A stretch of 64,000 nucleotides of DNA from Hydractinia symbiolongicarpus (Eukaryota > Cnidaria > Hydrozoa > Anthoathecata > Hydractiniidae): contig NC_079879.1 of NCBI RefSeq assembly GCF_029227915.1, positions 11,906,001-11,970,000 on the forward strand, in the 5' to 3' direction. Below, piece after piece: positions 24,200-37,070 of this stretch (position 1 is the first letter of the stretch; the number at the start of each line of letters is the position of its first letter). The notes below the pieces were generated by a model that was not told the origin of the DNA, did not search any database, and saw only the letters and a program-made list of their open reading frames with translations. A program made the translations under genes and the position numbers.

Positions 24200-24942
24200 A
24201 GTGATACTCAGTGCTTCCCAGTATTGACAAGGCCTTTAATCTTCTCAACATGATCTTAACTTTCGGAGTCTAGTTCCAAATGTACGTATGGAGTGGTTCC
24301 TCGGGATTCTGCGTGACACCTCACATGGTAAAAAAAACTCATTCTTTTAGCTAAATGTTCCCGACCCCCAACCGAATCAGAAAATTTGGAAATTGACGAA
24401 TACCGTAGAGATGATGCATATCTTTAACTCAGGGACCTAGAAATAGTGTGAGTTTGCTTATCTGTAACCTGTTCAACATTGCGTACAGAGGCCATAATGT
24501 GCGTGTTTTTATTGCTTATGGTGTTGATTCATTTGCTCGTGCTGCGCATGTGCGAGAATTACTGTCAAAAGAACGCTTAGCATGCCAAAATACCTCAGCA
24601 CACGTTGTTAACTTTCCCGATTTGAAATTTCAAAATGTTCACAAGTTGTTTAGAACTTTATTCATATTTTGCCAGTTTTGAACTTTGAAAGAGAAATTCA
24701 GTGCAACGCTAAAAGAAGCAGAAATATTTGACCATACTTGAGACTGCTGCAGAAGAAAGGTAAAACTTGTAAGCAGTAACTTTCTCTAGGAACACGGGTA
24801 TGCTTAGGAAAGACGCACTTTCTGAGACCTGCCCTCTGTGAGGAATGCCCAATCCAAGATTTCCGATGGAAAACTGCAACGTGTGTTTGTCTGGACTGAG
24901 AAAACTGAGTCTACGATATCCGCGCAGTCCCGACGCATTCAT
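24200..24942 (+). repeat. U29: A unit (A1 subtype), 743 bp
   Basis: A1 markers: AGACGCACTTTCTGAGACC, GAAGAAAGGTAAAAC, head AATTTGGAAATTG. Recurs as U41, U43, U46 and U58. Confidence 0.95.
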
Positions 24943-26002
24943 AATGATACTCAGTGCTTCCCAGTATCGACAAGGCCTTTAATCTTCTCAACATGATCTT
25001 AACTTTCAAAGTGGAGTTCCAAATGTACGTATGGAGTGGTACCTCGGGATTCTGCGTGACACCTCACATGGTGAAAAAAATCATTGTTTTTGCTAAATGT
25101 TCCCGACCCCCAACCGAATCAAAAAATTTCGAAATTGACGAATACCGTAGATATGATGCATACCTTTATCTCAGGGACCTAGAAATAGCGTGAGTTTCTT
25201 CATCTGTAACCTGTTCAACATTGCGTACAGAGGCCATAATGTGCGTGTTTTTATTGCTTATGGTGTTTATTCATTTGCTCGTGCTGCGCATGTGCGAGAA
25301 TTGCTGAACACCTCGATGACATACATAAACTGTGGAAGCGCTCAGAAATTAAAACTGGAATGACCGTGGTTACAAAATCGCTTCAGTGTAATCAAAATAA
25401 AAGTAGGACTTTTCGGATTCTATCTACTTTGAAGAGACATCTCGGGTGAAGAAAAGATGATCATCAAACAAAAAACCCGTAAAGAGATACTGGAGTTACT
25501 TCTTGCTGCTCGAGAATGATGACTATACAGAGATTTTTAGGCAACAAGTCCGTTAATTCAACAATTCTCTCAATGCACTCTTACCTGCATAGCTTGTTAG
25601 TATTTGCTGAAGATCGCACCTAAATTATCAGCAAGGGCGAATTTAGTACGACGAAGATGACTGTACTACAAGGCTTTTACTTATAAGAACGCTCAACATA
25701 CTAAGAAACTTCAGCAAACGTTCTTGACTTTCCCGATAAGAATTTTCAAAATGTTCTTAAATTGTTTTTAACTTTTTCCATATTTTTCAAATTTTGAACC
25801 TTAGAGGAGAATTTCAGTGCAACGATAAAAGAAGCTGTAACCTTCTCTGAAAACACGGGTATGCTTAGGGAAGACGTACTTTTCAAAACCTGGCCTGTCA
25901 AACGTTAGCGCAATGCAAGTTTTCCGATGAAAAACTGCAACGGGAGCTTGTCTGGACCGAAAAACTGAGTGTACGATGTCCCTGCAGTCCCGCTGCGATC
26001 AT
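24943..26002 (+). repeat. U30: B unit, 1060 bp
   Basis: Markers: CATACATAAACTGTGG, CAAAAAACCCGTAAAG, CTGAAGATCGCACC, CAAACGTTAGCGC. Recurs as U47 and U61. Confidence 0.95.
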
Positions 26003-26745
26003 AATGATACTCAGTGCTTCCCAGTATTGACAAGGCCTTTAATCATCTCAACATGATCTTAACTTTCGGAGTCTAGTTCCAAATGTACATATGGAGTGGT
26101 TCCTCAGGATTCTGCGTGACACCTCACATGGTGAAAAAAACTCATTCTTTCAGCTAAATGTTCCCGACCCCCAAGCGAATCAAAAAATTTCGAAATTGAC
26201 GAATACCGTAGAGATGATGCATACCTTTAACTCAGGGACCTAGAAATAGTGTGAGTTTCTTTATCTGTAACCTGTTCAACATTGCGTACAGAGGCCATAA
26301 CGTGCGTGTTTTTATTGCTTATGGTGTTGATTCATTTGCTCGTGCTGCGTATGTGCGAGATTTACTGTCATAAGAACGCTTAGCATGCCAAAATACCTCA
26401 GCATACGTTGTTAACTTTCCCGATTTGAAATTTCAAAATGTTCACAATTTGTTTAGAACTTTATTCATATTTTGCCATTTTTGAACTTTGAAAGAGAAAT
26501 TCAGTGCAACGCTAAAAGAAGCAGAAATATTTGACCATCCTTGAGACTGCTGCAGAAGCAAGGTAAAACTTGTAAGCAGTAATTTTCTCTAGGAACACGG
26601 GTATGCTTAAGAAAGACGTACTTTCTAAGACCTGCCCTGTGTAAGGAATGCCCAATCCAAGATTTCCGATGGAAAACTGCAACGTGTATTTGTCTGGACT
26701 GAGAAAACTGAGTCTACGATGTCCGCACAGTCCCGACGCATTCAT
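26003..26745 (+). repeat. U31: A unit, 743 bp
   Basis: Markers: GCTTAAGAAAGACG, GTGTATTTGTCTGG, CATTCATGATGATAC. Recurs as U48. Confidence 0.95.
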
Positions 26746-27489
26746 GATGATACTCAGTGCTTCCCAGTATTGACAAGGCCTTTAATCTTCTCAACATGAT
26801 CTTAAATTTCGGAGTCGAGTTCCAAATGTACGTATGGAGTGGTTCCTCAGGTTTCCGCGTGACACCTCTCATGGTGAAAAAAATTCATTCTTTTAGCTAA
26901 ATGTTCCCGACCCCCAACCGAATCGAAAAATTTTGAAATTGACGAATACCGTAGAGATGATACATACCTTAAACTCAGGGACCTAGAAATAGTGTAAGTT
27001 TTTTTTATCTGTAACCTGTTCAACATTGCGTAGAGACGCCATAATGCGCGTTTTTTTATTGCTTATGGTGTTGCTTCATTTTCTCCTGCTGCGCATGTGC
27101 AAGAATTATTGTCTTAAGAACGCTTAGCATGCCAAAATACCTCAGTACACGTTGTTAACCTTCCCGATTTGAAATTTCAAAATGTTCACAAGTTGTTTAA
27201 AACTTTATTCCTATTTTTCCTGTTTTGAACTTTAAAGGAGAAATTCAGTGCAACGATAAAAGAAGCAGAAATCTTTGACAATCCTTGGGACTGCTAAAGA
27301 AACAAGGCAAAACTTGTAAGCAGTAACCTTTTCTAGGAACACGGGTATGCTTAGGAAAGAAGTTCTTTTTAAAACCTGCCCTGTGTGAGGAATGCCCAAT
27401 CCAAGATTTCCGGTAGAAAACTGCAACGGGTGTTTGTCTTGACTGAGAAAACTGAGTCTACGATGTCCGCGCAGTCCCGACGCATTCAT
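26746..27489 (+). repeat. U32: A unit, 744 bp
   Basis: One of the more divergent A tails (GACTGCTAAAGAAACAAGG, GTAGAAAACTGC). I see no close partner in the window. Confidence 0.95.
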
Positions 27490-28551
27490 AATGATACTCA
27501 GTGCTTCCCAGTATTGACAAGGCCTTTAATCTTCTCAACATGATCTTAACTTTCGGAGTCGAGTTTCAAATGTACGTATGGAGTGGTTCCTCGGGATTCT
27601 GCGTGACACCTTACATGGTAAAAAAAATTCATTCTTTTAGCTAAAAGTTCCCGACCCCCAACCGAATCGAGTAATTTCGAAATTTACGAATACCGTAGAG
27701 ATAATACATACCTTAAACTCAGGGACCTAGAAATAGTGTGAGTTTTTTTATCTGTAACCTGTTCAACATTGCGTACAGAGGCCATAATGCGCCTGTTTTT
27801 ATTGCTTATGGTGTTTATTCAATTGCTCGTGCTGCGCATGTGCGAGAATTACTGAACACCTCGATGACACAGATAAACTGGGGAAGCGCTCAGAAATTAA
27901 AACTGGAATGACCGTGGTTACAAAATCGCTTCAGTGTAATCAAAATAAAACTAGGACTGTTCGGATTATATCTACTTTGAGGAGACATCTCGGGTGAAAA
28001 AAAGAAGATCATCAAACAAACAATCCATAAAGAGATACTGGAGTTACTTCTTGCTGCTCGACAATGATGACTATACAGAGATTTTTAGGCAACAAATCCG
28101 TTAATTCAACAATTCTCTCAATGCACTCTTGCCTGCATAGCTTGTTAGTATTTGCTTAAGATTACACCTAAATTATCAGCAAGGGCGAACTTAGTACGAC
28201 GAAGAAGACTGTACTACAAGGCTTTTACTCATAAGAATGCTCAACATACCAAGATACTTCAGCAAACGCTCTTGACTTTCTCGATTTGAATTTTCAAAAT
28301 GTTCTTAAATTGTTTTTAACTTTCTCCTTTTTTTGCAAATTTTGAACTTTAGAGGAGAATTTCAGTGCAACGATAAAAGAAGCTGTAACCTTCTCTGAAT
28401 ACACGGGCATGCTTAGGGAAGACGTACTTTTCAAAACCTGGCATGTCAAAGGTTTGCGCAATGCAAGTTTTCCGATGAAAAACTGCAACGAGTGCTTGTC
28501 TGGACCGAGAAAACTGAGTGTACGATGTCCCTGCAGTCCCGCTGCGATCAT
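27490..28551 (+). repeat. U33: B unit, 1062 bp
   Basis: Tail of the U12/U15 lineage (GGCATGTCAAAGG, AACGAGTGCTTG), about 15 kb from its nearest relatives. Confidence 0.95.
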
Positions 28552-29610
28552 AATGATACTCATGCTTCCCAGTATTGACAAGGCCTTTAATCTTCTAAAC
28601 ATGATCTTAACTTTCGGAGTCTAGTTCCAAATGTACGTATGGAGTGGTTCCTCGGGATTCTGCGTGACACCTCACATGGTGAAAAAAACTCATTATTTTA
28701 GCTAAATGTTCCCGACCCCAACCAAATCGAAAAATTTCGAAATTGACGAATTCCGTAGAGATAATACATACCTTAAACTCAGGGACCTAGAAATAGTGTG
28801 AGTTTTTTTTTCTGTAACCTATTCAACATTGCGTACTGAGGCCATAATGCGCGTGTTTTTATTGCTTATGGTGTTTATTCATTTGCTCGTGCTGCGCATG
28901 TGCGAGAATTACTGAAACCGTGATGACACAGATAAACTGGGAAAGCGCTCAGAAATTAAAACTGGAATGGCCGTGGTTACAAAATCGCTTCAGTGTAATC
29001 AAAATAAAAGTAGGACTGTTCGGATTCTATCTACTTTGAGGAGACATCTCGGGTGAAAAAAAGATGATCATCAAACAAACAATCCGTAAAAAGATACTGG
29101 AGTTACTTCTTGCTGCTCGACAATGATGACTATACAGAGATTTTTAGGCAACAAATCCGTTAATTCAACAATTCTATCAATGCACTCTTGCCTGCATAGC
29201 TTGTTAGTATTTGCTTAAGATTGCACCTAAATTATCAGCAAGCGCGAACTTAGTACGACGAAGATGACTGTACTACAAGGCTTTTACTCATAAGAACGCT
29301 CAACCTACCAAGATAGTTCAGCAAACGTTCTTGACTTTCCCGATTTGAATTTCCTAAATTTTCTTAAATTGTTTTCAACTTTCTCCTTTTTTTGCAAATT
29401 CTGAACTTTAGAGGAGAATTTCAGTGCAACGATGAAAGAAGCTGTAACCTTCTCTGAAAACACGGGTATGCTTAGGGAAGACGTACTTTTCAAAACCTGG
29501 CCTGTCAAACGTTTGCGCAATGCAAGTTTTCCAATGAAAAACTGCAACAGTTGCTTGTGCTGACCGAGAAAACTGAGTGTACGATGGCCCTGCAGTCCCG
29601 CTGCGATCAT
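28552..29610 (+). repeat. U34: B unit, 1059 bp
   Basis: Unrelated head up to 28913, then identical in type to the 1672-bp array B units. Confidence 0.95.
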
Positions 29611-30221
29611 AATGATACTCATGCTTCCCAGTATTGACAAGGCCTTTAATCTTCTCAACATGATCTTAACTTTCGGAGTCTAGTTCCAAATGTACGTATG
29701 GAGTGGTTCCTCGGGATTCTGCGTGACACCTCACATGGTGAAAAAAATTCATTCTTTTAGCTAAATGTTCCCGCCCCCCAACGAATCAAAAAAAATTTCA
29801 AAATTGACAACTACCGTAGAGATGATACATACCATAAAGTCAGGGACCTAGCAATAGTGTGAGTTTTTTTATCTGTAACCTGTTCAACATTGCGTACAGA
29901 GGCCATAATGTGCGTGTTTTTATTGCTTATGGTGTTGATTCATTTGCTCGTGCTGTTGAATTTTCAAAATGTTCTTAAATTGTTTTTAACTTTCTCCTTT
30001 TTTTCCAAATTGTGAACTTTAGAGGAGAATTTCAGTGCAACGATGAAAGAAGCTGTGACCTTCTCTGAAAACACGGGTATGCTTAGGGAGGACGTACTTT
30101 TCAAAACCTGGCCTGTCAAACGTTTGCGCAATGCAAGTTTTCCGATGAAAAACTGCAACGGGAGCTTGTCTGGACCGAGAAAACTGAGTGTACGATGTCC
30201 CTGCAGTCCCGCTGCGATCAT
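29611..30221 (+). repeat. U35: C unit, 611 bp
   Basis: Only C unit outside the main array apart from the fusions; junction at 29955/29956. Confidence 0.95.
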
Positions 30222-31236
30222 AATGATACTCAGTGCTTCCCAGTATTGACAAGGCCTTTAATCTTCTCAACATGATCTTAACTTTCAGAGTCGAGTTTCA
30301 AATGTACGTACGGAGTGGTTCCTCGAGATTCTGCGTGACACCTCACATGGTGAAAAAAAATCATTCTTTTAGCTCAATGTTCCCGACTCCCAACCTAATC
30401 GAAAAATTTCAAAATTGAAAAATACCGTAGAGATGATGCATACCTTAAACTCAGGGACCTCGAAATAGTGTGAGTTTCCTTATCTGTAACCTGTTCAACA
30501 TTGCGCATAGAGGCCATAATGTGCTTGTTTTTATTGCTTATGGTGTTGATTCATTTGCTCGTGCTGCGCATGTGCGAGAATTACTGTCATAAGATCGCTT
30601 AGCATGCCAAAATACCTTAGCACACGTTGTTAACTTTACCGATTTGAAATTTCAAGATGTTCACAAGTTGTTTGAAACTTTATTCCTATTTTGCCTGTTT
30701 TGAAATTTAAAGGAGGAATTCAGTGCAACGCTAAAAGAAGCAGAAATCTTTGACCATCCTTAAGACTGCTGCAGAAGCAAGGTAAAACTTGTAAGTAGTA
30801 ACCTTCTCTAGGAACACGGGTATGCTTAGGAAAGACGTACTTTCTAAGACCTGCCCTGTGTAAGGAATGCCCAATCCAAGATTTCCGATGGAAAACTGCA
30901 ACGTGTGTTTGTCTGGACTGAGAAAACTGAGTCTACGATGCTTATGGTGTTGATTCATTTGCTCGTGCTGTTGAATTTTCAAAATGTTCTTAAATTGTTT
31001 TTAACTTTCTCCTTTTTTTCCAAATTGTGAACTTTAGAGGAGAATTTCAGTGCAACGATGAAAGAAGCTGTGACCTTCTCTGAAAACACGGGTATTCTTA
31101 GGGAGGACGTACTTTTCAAAACCTGGCCTGTCAAACGTTTGCGCAATGAAGGATTTCCGATGAAAAACTGCAACGGGAGCTTCTCTGGACCGAGAAAATT
31201 GAGTGTACGATGTCCCTGCAGTCCCGCTGCGATCAT
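30222..31236 (+). repeat. U36: A/C fusion unit, 1015 bp
   Basis: Copy of U25 with the same joint (30940/30941) and C junction (30970/30971). Confidence 0.95.
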
Positions 31237-32298
31237 AATGATACTCAGTGCTTCCCAGTATTGCCAAGGCCTTTAATCATCTCAACATGATCTTAACTTT
31301 CGGAGTACAGTTCCAAATGTACGTATGGAGTGGTTCCTCGGGATTCTGTGTGACACCTCAAATGCTGAAAAAAACTCATTCTTTTTGCTAAATGTTCCCG
31401 ACCCCCAACCGAATCAAAAAATTTCGAAATTGACGAATGCCGTAGAGATGATACATACCTTACACTCAGGGACCTAGAAATAGTGTGAGTTTTTTTATCT
31501 GTAACCTGTTCAACATTGCGTACAGAGGCCATAATGCGCGTGTTTTTATTGCTTATGGTGTTTATTCATTTGATCGTGCTGCGCATGTGCGAGAATTAGT
31601 GAACACCTCGATGACACAGATAAACTGTGGAAGCGCTTAGAAATTAAAACTGGAATGACCGTGGTTACAAAATCGCTTCAGTGTAATCAAAATAAAAGTA
31701 GGACTGTTCGGATTCTATCTACCTTGAGGAGACATCTCGGGCGAAAAAAAGATGATCATCAATCAAACAATCCGTAAAGAGATACTGGAGTTACTTCTTG
31801 CTGCTCGACAATGATGACTATACAGAGATTTTTAGGCAACAAATCCGTTATTTCAACAAATCTCTCAATGCACTCTTGTCTGCATAGCTTGTTAGTATTT
31901 GCTTAAGATTGCACCTTAATTATCAGGAAGCGCAAACTTAGTAGGACAAAGATGACTGTACTACAAGGCTTTTACTCATAAGAACGCTCAACATACCAAG
32001 ATACCTCAGCAAACGTTCTTGATTTGATTGATTTGAATTTTCACAATGTTCTTAAATTGTTTTTAACTTTCTCCTTATTTTGCAAATTTTGAACTTTAGA
32101 GGAGAATTTCAGTGCAACGATAAAAGAAGCTGCAACCTTCTCTGAAAACACGGGTATGCTTAGTAAAGACGTACTTTTCAAAACCTGGCCTGTCAAACGC
32201 TTGCGCAATGCAAGTTTTCCGATGAAAAACTGCAATGGGGGCTTGTGTGGACCGAGAAAACTGAGTGTGCGATGTCCCTGTAGTCCCGCTGCGATCAT
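31237..32298 (+). repeat. U37: recombinant B unit, 1062 bp
   Basis: Left two thirds match U26, including CAGGAAGCGCAAAC and TAGGACAAAGATG; from about 32022 it matches U28. Confidence 0.95.
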
Positions 32299-33040
32299 AG
32301 TGATACTTAGTGCTTCCCAGCATTGACAAGGCCTTTAATCTTCTCAACATGATCTTAACTTTCGGAGTCTAGTTCCAAATGTACGTATGGAGTGGTTCCT
32401 CGGGATTCTGCATGACACCTCTCATGGTGAAAAAAATTCATTCTTTTAGCTAAATATTCCCGAACCCCAACCGAATCGAAAAATTTCGAAATTGACGAAT
32501 ACCGTAGATATGATGCATACCTTTATCTCAGGGACCTATAAATAGTGTGAGTTTCTTTATCTGTAACCTGTTCAACATTGCGTACAGAGGCCATAATGTG
32601 CGTGTTTTTATTGCTTATGGTGTTGATTCATGTGCTCGTGCTGCGCATGTGCGAGAATTACTGTCACAAGAACGCTTAGCATGCCAAAATACCTCAGCAC
32701 ACGTTGTTAACTTTACCGATTTGAAATTTTAAAATGTTCACAAGTTGTTTGAAACTTTATTCCTATTTTGCCAGTTTTAAATTTAAAGGAGGAATTCAGT
32801 GCAACGCTAAAAGAAGCAGAAATCTTTGACCATCCTTGAGACTGCTGTAGAAGCAAGGTAAAACTTGTAAGCAGTAACCTTCTCTAGGAACACGGTTATG
32901 CTTAGGAAAGACGTACTTTTTAAGACCTGCCCTGTGTAAGGAATGCCCAATCCAAGATTTCCGATGGAAAACTGCAACTTGTGTTTGTCTGGACTGAGAA
33001 AACTGAGTCTACGATGTCCGCACAGTCCCGACGCATTCAT
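32299..33040 (+). repeat. U38: A unit, 742 bp
   Basis: Private GCAACTTGTGTTTG; head GATTCTGCATGACACCTCTC shared with U56. Confidence 0.95.
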
Positions 33041-33783
33041 AATGATACTCAGTGCTTCCCAGTATTGACAAGGCCTTTAATCTTCTCAACATGATCTTAA
33101 CTTTCGGAGTCGAGTTCCAAATGTACGTATGGAGTGGTTCCTCGGGATTCTGCTTGCCACCTCACATGGTGAAAAAATCTCATTCTTTTAGCTAAATGTT
33201 CCTGACCCCCAACCGAATCAAAAAATTTCGAATTTGACGAATACCGTAGAGATGATGCATACCTTTAACTCAGGGACCTAGAAATAGTGTGAGTTTCTTT
33301 ATCTGTAACCTGTTCAACATTGCGTACAGAAGCCATAATGTGCGTGTTTTTATTGCTTATGGTGTTGAATCATTTGCTCGTGCTGCGCATGTGCGTGAAT
33401 TATTGTCATAAGAACGCTTAGCATGCCAAAATACCTCAGCACACGTTGTTAACTTTACCGATTAGAAATTTCAATATGTTCAAAAGTTGTTTGAAACTTT
33501 ATTCCTATTTTGCCAGTTTTGAACTTTAAAGGAAAAATTCAGTTCAACGCTAAAAGAAGCAGAAATCTTTGACCATGCTTGAGATTGCTGCAGAAGCAAG
33601 GGAAAACTTGTAAGCAGTAACCTTCTCTAGGAACACGGGTATGCTTAGGAAAGACGTACTTTTAAAGACCTGCCCTGTGTGAGGAATGCGCAATCTAAGA
33701 TTTCCGATGGAAAACTGCAACGGGTGTTTGTCTGGACTGAGAAAACTGAGTCTACGATGTCGGCGCAGGCCCGACGCATTCAT
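33041..33783 (+). repeat. U39: A unit, 743 bp
   Basis: Markers GAATGCGCAATCTAAG and GATGTCGGCGCAGGCCC; recurs as U56. Confidence 0.95.
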
Positions 33784-34842
33784 AATGATACTCAGTGCTT
33801 CCCAGTATTGACAAGGCCTTTAATCTTCTCAACATGATCTTAACTTTCGGAGTCGAGTTCCAAATGTACGTATGGAGTGGTTCCCCGAGATTCTGCGTGA
33901 CACCTCACATGGTGAAAAAAAATCATTCTTTTAGCTCAATGTTCCCGACTCCCAACCGAATCGAAAAATTTCGAAACTCAAAAATACCGTAGAGATGATA
34001 CATACCTTAAACTCAGGGACCTAGAAAAGTGTGAGTTTTTTTATCTGTAACCTGTTCAACATTGCGTACAGAGGCCATAATGCGCGTGTTTTTATTTATT
34101 ATTGTGTTTATTCATTTGCTCGTGCTGCGCATGTGCGAGAATTACTGAACACCTCGATGACACAGATAAACTGGGGAAGCGCTCAGAAATTAAAACTGGA
34201 ATGACCGTGGTTACAAAATCGCTTCAGTGTAATCAAAATAAAACTAGGACTGTTCGGATTCTGTCTACTTTGAGGAGACATCTCGGGTGAAAAAAAGATG
34301 ATCATCAAACAAACAATCCGTAAAGAGATACTGGAGTTACTTCTTGCTGCTCGACAATGATGACTATACAGAGTTTTTAGGCAACAAATCCGTTAATTCA
34401 ACAATTCTCTCAATGCACTCTTGCCTGCATAGCTGGTTAGTATTTGCTTAAGATTCCACCTAAATTATCTGCAAGCGCGAACTTAGTACGACGAAGATGA
34501 CTGTACTACAAGGCTTTTACTCATAAGAACGCTCAACATACTAAGAAACTTCAGCAAACGTTCTTGACATTCCCGATAAGAATTTTCAAAATGTTCTTAA
34601 ATTGTTTTTAACTTTCTCCTTATTTTGCAAATTTTGAACTTTAGAGGAGAATTTCAGTGCAACGATAAAAGAAGCTGTAACCTTCTCTGAAAACACGGGT
34701 ATGCTTAGGGAAGATGTACTTTTCAAAACCGGGCCTGTCAAACGTTTGTGCAATGCAAGTTTTCCGATGAAAAACTGCAACGGGAGCTTGTCTGGACCAA
34801 AAAACTGAGTGTACGATGTCCCTGCAGTCCCGCTGCAATCAT
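33784..34842 (+). repeat. U40: B unit, 1059 bp
   Basis: Markers TTTATTTATTATTGTG in the head and CAGAGTTTTTAGGC in the B-only segment (2-bp loss). Recurs as U45 and U57. Confidence 0.95.
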
Positions 34843-35585
34843 AATGATACTCAGTGCTTCCCAGTATTGACAAGGCCTTTAATCATCTCAACATGATCTT
34901 AACTTTCGGAGTCTAGTTCCAAATGTACATATGGAGTGGTTCCTCGGGATTCTGCGTGACACCTCACATGGTGAAAAAAACTCATTCTTTTAGCTAAATG
35001 TTCCCGACCCCCAACCGAATCAGAAAATTTGGAAATTGACGAATACCGTAGAGATGATGCATATCTTTAACTCAGGGACCTAGAAATAGTGTGAGTTTGC
35101 TTATCTGTAACCTGTTCAACATTGCGTACAGAGGCCATAATGTGCGTGTTTTTATTGCTTATGGTGTTGATTCATTTGCTCGTGCTGCGCATGTGCGAGA
35201 ATTACTGTCATAAGAACGCTTAGCATGCCAAAATACCTCAGCACACGTTGTTAACTTTCCCGATTGGAAATTTCAAAATGTTCACAAGTTGTTTAGAACT
35301 TTATTCATATTTTGCCAGTTTTGAACTTTGAAAGAGAAATTCAGTGCAACGCTAAAAGAAGCAGAAATATTTGACCATACTTGAGACTGCTGCAGAAGAA
35401 AGGTAAAACTTGTAAGCAGTAACTTTCTCTAGGAACACGGGTATGCTTAGGAAAGACGCACTTTCTGAGACCTGCCCTCTGTGAGGAATGCCCAATCCCA
35501 GATTTCCGATGGAAAACTGCAACGTGTGTTTGTCTGGACTGAGAAAACTGAGTCTACGATGTCCGCGCAGTCCCGACGCATTCAT
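34843..35585 (+). repeat. U41: A unit (A1), 743 bp
   Basis: A1 with private CAATCCCAGATTTCC, shared with U43. Confidence 0.95.
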
Positions 35586-36327
35586 AATGATACTCAGTGC
35601 TTCCCAGTATCGACAAGGCCTTTAATCTTCTCAACATGATCTTAACTTTCAAAGTGGAGTTTTAAATGTACGTATGGAGTGGTACCTCGGGATTCTGCGT
35701 GACACCTCACATGGTGAAAAAAATCATTGTTTTTGCTAAATGTTCCCGACCCCCAACCGAATCAAAAAATATCGAAATTGACGAATACCGTAGATATGAT
35801 GCATACCTTTATCTCAGGGACCTAGAAATACTGTGAGTTTCTTTATCTGTAACCTGTTCAACATTGCGTACAGAGGCCATAATGTGCGTGTTTTTATTGC
35901 TTATGGTGTTGATTCATTTGCTCGTGCTGCGCATGTGCGAGAATTACTGTCATAAGATCGCTTAGCATGCCAAAATACCTTAGCACACGTTGTTAACTTT
36001 ACCGATTTGAAATTTCAAGATGTTCACAAGTTGTTTGAAATTTTATTCCTATTTTGCCAGTTTTGAAATTTAAAGGAGGAATTCAGTGCAACGCTAAAAG
36101 AAGCAGAAATCTTTGACCATCCTTAAGACTGCTGCAGAAGCAAGGTAAAACTTGTAAGTAGTAACCTTCTCTAGGAACACGGGTATGCTTAGGAAAGACG
36201 TACTTTCTAAGACCTGCCCTGTGTAAGGAATGCCCAATCCAAGATTTCCGATGGAAAACTGCAACGTGTGTTTGTCTGGACTGAGAAAACTGAGTCTACG
36301 ATGTCCGCACAGTTCCGACGCATTCAT
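35586..36327 (+). repeat. U42: A unit (A2), 742 bp
   Basis: A2 tail. Head reads GGAGTTTTAAATG against GGAGTTCCAAATG in U44. Confidence 0.95.
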
Positions 36328-37070
36328 AATGGTACTCAGTGCTTCCCAGTATTGACAAGGCCTTTAATCTTCTCAACATGATCTTAACTTTCGGAGTCTA
36401 GTTCCAAATGTACATATGGAGTGGTTCCTCGGGATTCTGCGTGACACCTCACATGGTGAAAAAAACTCATTCTTTTAGCTAAATGTTCCCGACCCCCAAC
36501 CGAATCAGAAAATTTGGAAATTGACGAATACCGTAGAGATGATGCATATCTTTAACTCAGGGACCTAGAAATAGTGTGAGTTTGCTTATCTGTAACCTGT
36601 TCAACATTGCGTACAGAGGCCATAATGTGCGTGTTTTTATTGCTTATGGTGTTGATTCATTTGCTCGTGCTGCGCATGTGCGAGAATTACTGTCATAAGA
36701 ACGCTTAGCATGCCAAAATACCTCAGCACACGTTGTTAACTTTCCCGATTGGAAATTTCAAAATGTTCACAAGTTGTTTAGAACTTTATTCATATTTTGC
36801 CAGTTTTGAACTTTGAAAGAGAAATTCAGTGCAACGCTAAAAGAAGCAGAAATATTTGACCATACTTGAGACTGCTGCAGAAGAAAGGTAAAACTTGTAA
36901 GCAGTAACTTTCTCTAGGAACACGGGTATGCTTAGGAAAGACGCACTTTCTGAGACCTGCCCTCTGTGAGGAATGCCCAATCCCAGATTTCCGATGGAAA
37001 ACTGCAACGTGTGTTTGTCTGGACTGAGAAAACTGAGTCTACGATGTCCGCGCAGTCCCGACGCATTCAT
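36328..37070 (+). repeat. U43: A unit (A1), 743 bp
   Basis: Copy of U41, including CAATCCCAG. Confidence 0.95.

Larger units (their letters stand above)
24330..26870 (+). repeat. Long block, copy 1 of the +14672 duplication (approximate limits)
   Basis: A-B-A stretch repeated at about 39002-41542 with constant offset 14672 at the three internal anchors (24942, 26002, 26745). Its B+A part occurs a third time around 51900-53380 (offset 26640). Confidence 0.88.
28914..32022 (+). repeat. Long block, copy 2 of the +9903 duplication
   Basis: Copy of 19011-22119. At its right end U37 switches to the U28 tail variant (TTGATTTGATTG), marking a recombination point. Confidence 0.9.
33385..36115 (+). 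repeat. Long block, copy 1 of the +14525 duplication (approximate limits)
   Basis: A tail, B, A1 and most of an A2 unit repeated at about 47910-50640; anchors 33783, 34842 and 35585 each recur at +14525. Confidence 0.88.
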
